DNA of 64,000 bases from Xestospongia muta (taxonomy: Eukaryota; Porifera; Demospongiae; Haplosclerida; Petrosiidae), in contig OY848917.1 in NCBI GenBank assembly GCA_963693285.1, positions 18,395,745 through 18,459,744 on the forward strand, read 5' to 3'. The notes under the pieces were generated by a model, which saw only the letters and a list, made by a program, of their open reading frames with translations, was not told the DNA's origin and did not search any database. Made by a program: the position numbers and the translations under genes. Below, piece after piece: positions 10,869 to 24,300 of the stretch (position 1 is its first letter; every line of letters starts with the position of its first letter).

Positions 10869-12349
10869 AGAGTTGGGAGAGAGCTGGGTGTACATATTAA
10901 GCTTCTTTCAATTGCTTTTGAATCAAGCTGAGTAACACAGATTCCTACTCTATCACCCTATAGAGTAAAAGTAATGAGAAAAAAAGACATACTTAGTTGA
11001 GGTAAGATATAGTGCTTAACACAACATATATGTTTCATTAAAACTACATGTACAATTGTATTTTGCTGTACCATATACATGTTTACTCACTTGAATTGCT
11101 TTTTGAACTGGCTGATGAAACATTTGCATTGACTTTACTTTTTTCGTAATTTTCAAAAGTGGAATTTCAATATTCTGAGGAAAAGTAGAAACAAACAATC
11201 GATTAACAACAATCATAGCTTGAAAGTAAGGGAGTTATTTAACAAGTTAATTAGGAGACTTAAAGTTGAGATAATGAATGCAATATCAGAAATCATTATC
11301 AGTTGATTACAAAGCACTTACATCATTTACTTTAACTGATCCACTAAGGACAGTTCCTGTCAATACAGTGCCTTGACCTTTTATAGGAAAGCAGTGATCT
11401 ACTGAGAATATGAAAGGACCTTCAGGACTTCTATCAGGAATAAACAACAAGTCAGAGAGCACCTGGATATGACGAAGAAAAGCAATAAATTAGATGTGAC
11501 CCAAATTGAAATGCTGAATTAATCGCAGAGATATAATTCAATTGAACACTTGCATTTACTGTTGCTAGATGGTCACTTTATACAGTAAAGAATACCAATT
11601 TTTTGTTCATCCACCACAATTATTTAAATACTTCCAAGACAGTTTGATCACAAATAGGAATCTCTAGTTGCTATTGAGTTATTCCTTTGGTCACACCCAA
11701 CATATAATATAGTATTTTTACTTTTTGCTTGGACAAAAGAGCTGGTCTTTTAAGCTTAGAGCTTTGGTGAAAGCTAAAGCTCTTATAGACTTATTACAGA
11801 ACACTCATATTGAGCTTTTTCCTTGCTAGGAACATTGAATAACATCCATTTTCTTGGAAGAAGTGGCTCTAAACTACAATAGTTTCCACATGTTTCAATC
11901 CACTCTTTCTTTGGTATAAAACCGCTTTTCTATCCTCTTTAAAACATTAAATTCATGTATTTGTACCCACGATAACAGCTTTAATCAGTTTATAATTGCC
12001 CTTCATCACTGATGTAGGTATAATTGTAGTCTGGTTGGTTAGTAACAGTGAAGTTAGGGATTTATTGGATATAATAGTATAATTATAATAAGAACTGTTT
12101 TTGACTAACAAGCTAGATTACAGGAAACAATATTAAGATCCCCTGGACAGGGATCAGGACACAACATGACAGACTCAGAATGAAATCATTCTAATTTTAG
12201 GATATACCTTAGTTAGGTTGTCCAGTCCAATAGCATTTTCACTTTCAGCTGCCTATAGTGTGATACAATCATTGTCACTATTACAATTCTAGACTTAGGG
12301 AACTAAGTCAATTATTAGCACATTAGCATTCACTGCTAATATTCTGAAG

Positions 12350-12382
<33 letters not shown>

Positions 12383-15300
12383 GAGGGATTATTCAGTTTT
12401 TTGCTTAGTTTTGATCTAGTAGGTAGACAAAGTATTAGATGAAGTTTGTTTGAATCCTTCATGGAATGAAAGCATGAGACGTGTCAACTGGCTAATATAT
12501 CACAAGGTTATGGAATTACTGTAGTTTATTAATCCACAGAAGATAATGACCTTGCAGTTTACTCTTAATATTTATTCTAGATTCCTGGCCATTGTGTTTA
12601 AGCAGCAAAAGTTCATATTGACAATATTGGATTGTTCAAAATAATTTTAATATACTTTAACAATATAAAAAAAGGATATATACCTCTGGTCCTCCAGGTC
12701 TTGCAGCTAAAGGTACTATCGGGACTCCTTGAAATCTTGTGCTCTCAAGGGTCTTTGCAATTTTTTTACTCATCTATAATAGCAGTAGTTACAATAATGT
12801 AATGACATAGCTTATAATAAAATGTAATTTCCTTACATACATCTCAAAAATGGGATAAGATATTGACAGCAAAAACAATTTTAATCAATATATATATAGA
12901 AAGTAGCTGATTAAAAGAAACTTTTATAAATTATCTCCTACAGCATCTGGAGGCACTTAAACTAATGCTGGTTAAATATCAGTATAAACTATTCCTATGA
13001 TATTGTTACAAAATATATAAAGGTTTACCACATACCTTTGCTATGTGAGTGTCTCGTTTGGCTGGTTCTAAAAGGTCAGTTTTATTCAAAACAATTATCA
13101 TGTGATCACATGTGATCTCTCCAATAACTAAACACTAAAGAAGAAGAGATATTTAATACCTGAAACATAATGTGTGTAGTTTAGGTCAACTAAAAATTGT
13201 GTGTACTGTGGGTAGGTTTAGTGAGAATATAGACAGTAGCAATTAACGCAATTAGAATATATTCATATGTAAGATAAAAAGGCTAAAGTATCAATCAGTG
13301 CAACTGCTTACAACAAAAAATCGCTAAAACCTTAATTGATATTTAGTGTTTTCTGTTCAGTAACTTTTAAAACATAAATTGTACTTAATCCAGCTACACA
13401 TCAGTAATAATATGTTTACATTTGTAACAACTTCAAATGATAATAACAAGAGGGATTAAAAAAGAAGAGAGTGTCAAACTTAACAGAGTATTGTAGAAAC
13501 ACTGTGTGGAACCTAACATGATATTCTGATGATGCTTTTCTGTGAACTAGATCATAATCGTTTGCAAACTTACCTTGAAATCATGATCGAGTGCATTTAA
13601 AGACATAACTGATTTGATTAAAAATCCCTACTCAAAATATGTTGTCACATTACTTTTCACACAATGTTTCCATCACATTTCTCTTCTCCTTATCTACTCT
13701 TGATAATAATCATGGTTATTTTAAGGAAAATAAAATGCAATGAAGATTGGTTATTTTGAGGATAAACTAGATATAATAGTAACATATATATTTCAACTGC
13801 TATGTTGTACTGTTGATAGTAAGTAATAGTATTAACCAATTAAATGGACCCACTCAAAAATATTCACTAATCAGGACATTACATCCTGTATGTAACCTTA
13901 CAAGGTTATAAATGAATATACTTAAAAGAAGAGGAAGACTGAAAACATGGCTAATGGTAAGTTATATCAAAATATAAACATCATATTGAAATGAAGGTTT
14001 GAGCAATGATCAGAAATTGTTATATGAATGTATTTTGAAGGCATTTATTATTGTCCTGTAAATATCAATTAATATAAGAATACTTTGTTAAATATTGAGT
14101 CAGAATCAAACGTACAATAGTATGTTGGAAATGTACAGTTAGATAATACATGAAGAAATAAATGTATTGAGGTTATTATATTGTCAGCGTTTAGTTTCAC
14201 AGGGAGGTCAGTCATTACAAGGAGAATTTTCGTGATACACATGCAAATAGGTGAATTAGCAGTCAAGGTTGGAATTGACTATTTCTTCTTTAAACATTTG
14301 GCTTGAAAAAATGTTTCATGCTATTAGTTCATTTGGTTTCAAGTCTAAACAATTCACTAAAAAGATTGCCGGTGTCAGCAATAACAACACTTAAAATAAA
14401 GTAAATGCTATATGGAGAATAAGTCATGTAGTACACGTAAGCTGGTTCTATGAAAACAGTTGATAACATGTAGTACGTAACAATGGATTGGTATGTGATA
14501 TACGAGTACTAAGGCTATGATGTTGTGACATAACACCTTTCAATTTGTCTTGTACAATATTAACTTAAACATTACTAAGGTAAGAATATTGTTAGGATAG
14601 CATTACTATATTGTCAATGATGGTATTATTGACTTTTAAACTACAGGTAATACAATGCTGGTAACCATTGCCAATGCTTTTCCTTTTAGGAGCAGAGTTT
14701 AATGATTGGCATCAAGATGAAGATGCATCACCATTATCACCAACTCCAATATACTACAGCTCTGATGGTGGGCCCATAATCAAATCAAGGAAAAATCCTA
14801 AAAAATACAGAAGTGGTGAAAAGAGAAGACTTAAACCTCAACCAAATTTACTTCCAGACGAAGAATCTGAAGCAAGTTTTACATTTTTACGGGAAACAAC
14901 CAATATTGATATACCACCATTTTTTGAAGAAGTACAAGAAGGGACAGAAAATATTAGCGATGATGTGGAATCAGATTGTGTAAGGAAGCACCCTCAGGCT
15001 CTACTACCTAATCCATCAAAACAACAAGAAAATGACCTTACAATTAGTGGAGAGATTGATCCATTATTAGGACGCATACCAGAACAACGATGTGGTAAGG
15101 CTATACAAAAGAAATGTTCTATATATACATGTATATAGCTATATAACATTTGTATATAGTCCATGTATTACTAAATACAAGAAATAAAAGCCAGAAAGGA
15201 AGAGAGCAAACATGAATTGTTAATTCTACTCAACATAAGCATTTATGTTGTTTTCTATTACAGGTAGAAAGTGCTTAATATTTACCATCATAATATGTCT

Positions 15301-18300
15301 AACAGTGGTAATTCTATTTGGCTGTATAGCAGAAGCAAGTATTAGCAGAAAAATTACTACATCTAATGTTCAAAAAAGTCCAATATCACTCTACATAGCC
15401 CCATTAAGTGTGACAGAAGTTGACCTTAAAGATTATGGCATAGATGGCATCAAAAATCAAGGGATTAAAATAACTAAAAGAATATCATCTAATCCAGATT
15501 TTCGATATACCGGAGTTTTAGAAGCAACTTCTCAAAATGGTAACATTGATTGTATAATGAGGCGATTAAAATTTACCAATGCACCATTCAATCATGGTAA
15601 CCTGCTAGTACGATATTGGCCTCATGGTCAAGTCCCTACAGGAACTATAGAATGTAACACAAACGACAACCACCTTTGGATATGGAGTGGCTCCTTAAGA
15701 AATTTGACCAGCTTTAACTGTAACAGTGAAGATCTCATAAAACAACTGAACTTTTCTTGTAGTCAAAGTCCACTAAATGTATCTGATATTGCTAACATAG
15801 TACATGCTAGAGCACAAGAAGATGAAGATTTGGTTGCAATGCTTTTCTGCTCTGACAGTCAAAGTGATGTCATGGTGAGCATTAATATTGAAGAGTGTCT
15901 ACCAATACCAACTAATCATTATACAACCATATATGTTAATGGCTATACTAATCCAACTAACAATTCTATGACTGTGAAGTTTAAAAACATGTTCAACTTG
16001 TTATATCCTAAAGTCTATATCAATACAGAAGGCCTGCAAAACTTCCAAAATAAGTATGACAAAATTGAAATAGAAATGAGTGGAATACGAAACGAAAACT
16101 TCTGGAAGTTGGGAGCAGGAATAAGTATAGCTCTTTTTGTTCTCCTAATACTATGTATATGCATTGCTTTATGTTGTAGAAAAAAAAGAAGATATTTCAA
16201 TTGCTGTTATCTTTAGAGACCAATACTAAGACATGAAGTAATACTGACACATATAACAATGTATCTTTTAATATTATAATATTGTAAAATAAACATGTGA
16301 TGGCCATGTGACTGTTGTGTTAGCAATACAATGTAACTATAATAATATTAAATATTGACACGTTTATCACAATACTGTTAGTTTTGACTATACTATAGTT
16401 TTTATAATAACACACTCTAAAATAACACACTCTAAAAGAAAAAAAGAAGTCTAGCTGTTAGTGAATAGATAATTAGCAAGAAAGAAAATGGCTACTCCAT
16501 CAGGTAAGAAATTACAATGACTATATATCTTCATGTTTGTCTAATTAAGATTAACACAATGAGTATGTGCTAGATGACAGTTAATGAGCTCCAATAACTC
16601 TGTCAATACTAAGTTGTTTTGTCTATATATAAAAACATATCAAATCAATTAAGACAAAATTTGCTTATAAGAGATTTTGTAACATGTATCAAAGATGATG
16701 AAACACTGTTTTGTAGTTGTTTGATCAAATACATAGGCCAATAATTTAAGACATAACAATATAAAAAATGCAATGAATCAAATTGAATAGAACAACTTTG
16801 TGAAACCGAGAGACATATTCCAGAGGTACAACAAAATACAAGATGCTTTAATAACACAAGTTAATTTCCTCAAATATATCTCTATAAACAACAATAACAA
16901 CATCAACAACAATCACTCCTTATGTATAACATGTATTTGGTGCCCAAATGATGGATCTCTTAAGTAAATGGAATTATGAATCTATTTATAATGCTTGTCA
17001 CGCCCTCAGAGCAAATTAGCCACCCCTTGAACCTCGCCTATTCTTGTCATTACATTTTGCTCTGTCAATAATAGACAAACAAATGTCTTACAAGCAAGGT
17101 ATCCCTCTTTTAAAAGCATCCGAGAATGATGATAGCCTCCAAAACAACCAAGACTCAGGTAAAGACTCTGATACAAAAACCATTGCCACCAAGTTTAATT
17201 AAAGATGGATTCACTTTGTTATCTCGAACTTGAAAATATTGTCTACTTGCTGCTGTAGCTGCTGTAACGAGTGTGGTATCCATCGCTATCTAAATATTGA
17301 GCATATCACTGCCTCTAGCTCTTATCCATTCCAAGCAACCACAGTTCAATGATACAGTTATTAAGTCGCCATATGATACCAGACAACAATCAGCTGTCAT
17401 AATTATGTACCTTTTCAGTTGTGGGTATGGCCACATTAAATGTGTAACAAACGACAGTCAGTTTAAGGACCAATCTATTGAGTGAAATAATTGCTTTAAT
17501 ACAACCAGCTCAGACTCACAAGTTATTTTATAGTTCAATAGTTTGTGAGACTAGAAAAGTTGTACAAGTCACAAAAAATTTAGTGTTAACTTTCATTATC
17601 AAAACACTATTTATATAATATATTTCCACTTGTAGGTGGTCGTGATGGCCGTGTCACTATATCTCCACAAGGAATAGTTGGTTACAGTTCAGATAATGAA
17701 GAACGAGTAAGAATAGCATCAAGAAATAATAACAGGCGACAAGATATTTCAAGCTCACACTCAATTGTTGAAGCTCAAGGAAATGAAAATAGTCAATATC
17801 TCAATGATGTACACAATGATGCACGTAATGACCCACTTAATCAAAGCAATGAACAACATGAAGTACAACCTCCCTTGCATCATGATGATAGGATACCACT
17901 CTTGCGTCATGATGATAGGATACCACTACGTTATGTTAACGGAAAGGCCAAAGATTGTCCATTATTGAGTCCATTGGTGTTCAGGTGTAGTCAATTTACA
18001 TTTAAACATAGTGAGCAATTAGTATATTGTACATTTTAAGTAATAAAGTGATCATCTCTACTAAGTTACTTTAGAGAAATATATCTCGTAGTAATACAAA
18101 CAGATATATTCATGTTACTATAATAGTAGTGTAATATTCTTGTAGATAGGTTTAACTGTACTATATTAATTTACCACATTCTATATTTAATATTAGTCTG
18201 TTTTTACATCTTATTCCCGACAGGCACATTGTGTATGTGTTGTGGTGCATTCATAGCTATATTCTTTTTTGTTATATTTGTCACTTGTGTGGTGTTGCTT

Positions 18301-21300
18301 GCACTACATCTGAATCCAGTAGAGGCTGACCCACAGAACACTCATACATTCCATATAGCACCGTTAAGTGCTATAGAACTTGATCTTGATAAGCACAAGA
18401 TTGACACCATTCTGAATCAAGGAGTTAAAATAACTGTCTATACTCCAAAACGAACAAGATATAAATATCAGGGAATACTTGAATTTATGGCTTATAGCAA
18501 TCAAATAAGCTATACCAACAGAGTCTTAAAATTTCCTAGAATAGGCGTAACGCCAGGTACACCTCTAGTACGATATTGGATATCAAAACCAACAGGAGAC
18601 ATAAAATTAAACTATTCTACTGACTATGTTGTCTGGAAATGGAGTAATCTAATAAAACAAGCTGAGATTAACTGTACAAATTACACATACACAACCAATT
18701 CTATGACAATTGATGTCCAGGATATCTATCGCACAAAAAAACATGGTGAACATCAAGTGACGATACTGTTCTGTGGGGACAACACTCATGTTGAAGTGAG
18801 CATTGACATCACTGAAAAATTACCAGAGATAAAAAAAACAACTCGCAAGTCACTTTACATCAATAACTATGCTAGTTCAAATGACAGTAACACAGTCATA
18901 CAATTTGGAGGCCCTTTTTATAAGAAGTCCAAACTCTATATCAACACAGAAGGATTACATAATTTCCATCACGAGTATAATAGTATTGAAATACGACTTG
19001 AACCTGAAAAGAACAACAAGATTTGGAAAGTAGGAACAATTGCGTCTGGTGTTCCTGCACTTTTTTTATTAATAATAATTGTTATCTTCATGACAACATT
19101 TACTGTTTATAAGAAACGTGGAAGAAATGTCACATATTATACTATAGCCTGTATTACTGACAAGGAATAAGTTGTTGGCAATTGAAAATAAACCTTGTGC
19201 ATTTGTTTCTTTTGAACACAATATTTATATTAATATTATTAGCTATTGTCTATGTCATATAAAGTATGATATATCATATGTCTTATATCATATGTCATAT
19301 CATACGTCATGATATATTATATGACATTGTTGCATTGTTCGTTAAATTATCAGATTATCATTAATGATAATTATGACAAAACTATATATAAAAAATGAAA
19401 TCAACTGTCTTAGTTATTTGTCAAGTCTCCTAATAACTTTTATGTCAGTCCTATCTATTGCTACCACAGGGAAGTACCATACATTTATTACAGATAAGTA
19501 GACATTTCAAATAATAATATTCATGAGCAATTTTTACTGATCCCATGACATGCAAGTATCAGCACAAATTAATACCATAGCTCAATCAAGCACATACAAG
19601 GAAATTAATGAATAACTTTAAAACAACAACAAGTCAGAAACAAGATAGTAAATTTAACTAAATATCAAAGGTAAGTAAACAAATCATGTAACCACTAATT
19701 AAGACAAAATGTCACTTGAAGATTATAACATTTTGAGGTAACTTCTTATTGTCTTACTATGTTATATGCTATGGTATTTATTATTGAAAGTATTCATTGT
19801 TTATAGTATATTTCTAATACTAGCATTCCCTAAAAATAATGACAAAGTCAAAAGGGGCTTATTGTTGAAAAAGGTAAATTAATTAAGTCAAGGGCCAGAG
19901 AGTCACTAAATTGGGCCAGTGTCTATTTATGTCATTAGAACAAACTTCGTATGTGTAGTCAAAGTCCACTAAATGTATCTGATATTGCTAACATAGTACA
20001 TGCTAGAGCACAAGAAGATGAAGATTTGGTTGCAATGCTTTTCTGCTCTGACAGTCGAAGTGATGTCATGGTGAGCATTAATATTGAAGAGTGTCTGTCT
20101 ACCAATACCAACTAATCATTATACAACCATATATGTTAATGGCTATACTAATCCAACTAACAATTCTATGACTGTGAAGTTTAAAAACATGTTCAACTTG
20201 TTATATCCTAAAGTCTATATCAATACAGAAGGCCTGCAAAACTTCCAAAACAAGTATGACAAAATTGAAATAGAAATGAGTGGAATACGAAACGAAAACT
20301 TCTGGAAGTTGGGAGCAGGAACAAGTATAGCTCTTTCTGTTCTCCTAATACTATGTATATGCATGGCTTTATGTTGTAGAAAGAGAAGATATTTCAATTG
20401 CTGTTATCTTTAGAGACCAATACTAAGACATGAAGTAATACTGACACATATAACAATGTATCTTTTAATATTATAATATTGTAAAATAAACATGTGATGG
20501 CCATGTGACTGTTGTGTTAGCAATAACTATAATAACATTAAATATTGACACGTTTATCACAATACTGTTAGTTTTAACTATACTTTAGCTATTATAAAAC
20601 ACTCCCTAAAAGAAAAGAGAATTCTAGCTGCTAGTGAATAGATAATTAGCAAGAAGGAAAATGGCTAGTCCATTAGGTAAGAATTTACGATAACTAAATA
20701 CTTTCATGTTTGTTTAATTAATATCAACACAATGAGTATGTGCTATAGACAGTTAATGAGCTCCAACAACTCTGTCAATACTAAGTTGTTTGTCAATATA
20801 TGAAAATGTATCAAATCAATAAGACAAAATTTGCTTACAAGGGAAATTGTAACATGTATCAAAGATGATGAAACACTATTTTGTAGCTGTTTGATCAAAA
20901 ACATAGGCCAATAATTTAAGACACAACAATATAAAAATGCAACAAATCAAATTAAGTATAACAACTTTGTGAAACAAGAGAGACATATTCCAGAGGTATA
21001 ACTAAATACAAATAATGACACAAGTTGATTCCCTCAAATATATCTCAATAAACAACAATAGCAATATCAACAATCCTTATGTTCTGTATAACATTTATTT
21101 CCCAAATGATGGATCTCTTAACCAAATGAAATTATGAATCTATTTATAATGCTGGTTACACCCCATAACCAATTAGCCACCCCTTGCACTTCGCCTATTC
21201 TTATCATTACCATTTTGCTCTGTCAATAACAGACAAACAAATGTCTTACAAGCAAGGTATACCTCTTTTAAAAGCATCCAAGGATGTTGATGGCCTCCAA

Positions 21301-24300
21301 AACAACAAAGACTCAGGTAAAGACTCTTTGTATATACAAAAACCATTGCCACCAACTTTAAAGGTGAATTCACTTTGTTATCTTGAACTTGAAAATATTG
21401 TCTACTTCCTGCTGTAACGAGTGTGGTATCCATTGGTATCTTGGATCTTGAGCATATCGCTGCCTCTAGCTCTTATCCATTCTAAGCAACCACAGTTCAA
21501 TGATCAGTCATTTAGTCACTACATGATACCAGACAACAATCAGCTGTCATAATTATGTACCTTTTCAGTTGTGGGTATGGCTACATTAAATGTGTAACAA
21601 ATGACAGTTAGGTTAAGGACCAATCTATTGGGTGAAATAATTGCTTTAATACAGCCAGCTCAGACTCACAAGTTATATTATAGTTCAATAGTTTGTGAGA
21701 CTAGAAAAGTTGTACAAGTCACAAAAAAATTTAGTATTAACTTTCATTATCAACACACTATTTATATAATATTTATATAATATATTTCCACTTGTAGGTG
21801 GTCGTGATGGCCATGTCACTATATCTCCACAAGGAATAGTTAGTTACAGTTCAGATAGTAATGAGGAACAAGTAAGAAACAAGCAACAAGATAGTTCAAG
21901 CTCACACTCAATTTTTGAAGCTCAAGGGATTGAAAATAGTCAAGATTTCGATCATTTACATAACGAGCCACTTTATCAAAATGATCAACTTGAAGCACAA
22001 CCTCTCTTGCGTCGTCAAGATGATATTATACCACAACAATATGTTAACGGAAAGGCCAAAGATTGTCCTTTATTGAGTCCATTGGTGTTCAGGTGTAGTC
22101 GATTTATATTTAGACATAGTAAGTAATTAGTATATTTCAAGTCATAAAGTGGATTATCTCACTAAGTTATTTAGAGAAATAAATCTCATAGTAATACAAA
22201 CAGATATATTCATGTTACTGTAATGAAATCATTAATGTTCTAAAAATAACATTTGATTGTATCACTAGTAATAAGATTTATTGCATTGTCTACATTCCTT
22301 TCTTGATAGGCAAAATCTGTATGCTGTGTGGAGTGCTCATAGCTACACTCTTTTTAATTAAATTTGTCCTGTGTGTTGTGATGCTTATATTATATTGGCA
22401 ACCCACAGAGATCAACCAAGAGAAAATTCATCCAATCCATGTAGCACCATTAAGCGTGATAGCATTTGATCTTGATAAGCACAAGATCGACTCGATTCAG
22501 AATCAACAAGTTAAAGTTATAGTGAATACTACAGGACAAAGCTACAAGTATCGAGGTGTAATTGAAATCACAGCTCATAATGGACCAATACATCATGCTA
22601 AAAAAAAATTAAAAGTCCCCAAAAATTTGCTTTTAAAAACCGGTACTAAATTAGTGAGACATTGGGACAGGACACCAACAGGTCAAATAACTTGTACAAC
22701 ATATTCTTCTACTGGTAAAGTTGTATGGGGATGGGGTAACTTAAGGAAGAAGCCCAATATTAGCTGTGACAATTACAACTATAACAATTCTTTATCTTGT
22801 AATGGTAATGCAATATATGTAGAAGATATCTATAACCAAAGAAATGAAAACAATGATCATCAAGTGACATTGTTGTTTTGTGGAGTCTTTAACGACGACT
22901 ACATTGAAGTGAACATTGATATAGATGAAAGGCTACCAGAACTGAAAACAACTTGTCAGTCCTTATACATAAACAACTATGCTGGTTCTGTTCAAAGTAC
23001 AGTGGTTGTACCCTTTCAACGTATTTTCAATGGACTAAAAGCTGGCAAACAGTCTCAAGTCTTCTTGTCTATTAATACAGAAGGACTATATAATTTTCTC
23101 AATGATTACGACAGCATTGAAGTACAACTGGAACCAATAAGGAACAAGAAGATCTGGAAACTAGAAGCAACTGGAGTGGGTGTTTTTTTCCTTCTACTTA
23201 TAATAACTGGTCTGTCTATTTTTACTTGCTATAAACTACGCCGATCAAATATAACATATGTTACTACAGGCTGGATTTATCACAAAGATGACTAATGAAT
23301 ATTATTACAACTAATGCTGTGTGAAATGTGTAGAGAGAGTATTTAACGTGAACAATATACTGCTACAACAGTATAATACATTCACATAAACAATATTAGT
23401 GTGGTTAAATTTATGTAATTTTAATTATTACTTCCTGGTTAGTTTGTTTACTGATAAATATGTTCATAATATATAAAAAAGGGAATGGAAAGACCATGTT
23501 AGAGATTAGACAATGTTGATGACTGGAGAGATGACTAAAATAATGGTGGTTGTTGGTTTTTTATAACTTAGAAGTTTCAAGGCATACATTACATGATAGA
23601 TGAAGAAACACTAGACAGCTTTTACTACATTATACAGTGTAGTACCTTTAGATATTTCATTTATCAATTAACAATGGGGAGTTAGCACTTACCAGTACAG
23701 GACTTAAAAGGGTATATGGTATATAAAACAGTGAATACCACAACATCAATAAATTACTGAGCTTTTAATTTTTATAGTAGTTAAAAGAAACGATTTAAAA
23801 GAAACGATTTCAGAAGTTAATTTGCAAATCAAAGTAATTATTTCAAATTCACATCGCGAAAAAGGCTTATATTAAAATTTGCTTTAAAATTTAATGAATA
23901 GTAGGACTTGAAGCCTGATAGAGATGGTATCTAACGTCTATAGTACTTACATGTGAGTACATCTGAATGTGAAAATGCACTGTCACTGTAAATACAACTC
24001 ACCTCAGCTGTCTGTGTTTGTATGCCTTTGGTTACATCAACGACCAGTAACATAAGATCAATAATTTGTGCTCCTACAATAAAAATTAATGTTTATCTGT
24101 GAACATTGATGTAGTGACTAGATAATAGTAATCAGACGTACAGTATTACTATGTCAAATGCTTTTATTCATAAGTACAGGTGTGATCTAATTAGTATTGG
24201 CAGTGACCACAAGATATTCTCCCATACATGTTACAATATGTAATCAGAATATATTATGATTGAGCTAACTTGTAAGAGCTCACCTCCAATGATGGTTCGA

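Noticed and set aside
14069..14266. 65-codon minus-strand open frame inside member A's first intron
   Set aside because: No similarity to EEFSEC or other families, and EEFSEC exons 5 and 6 join without it.
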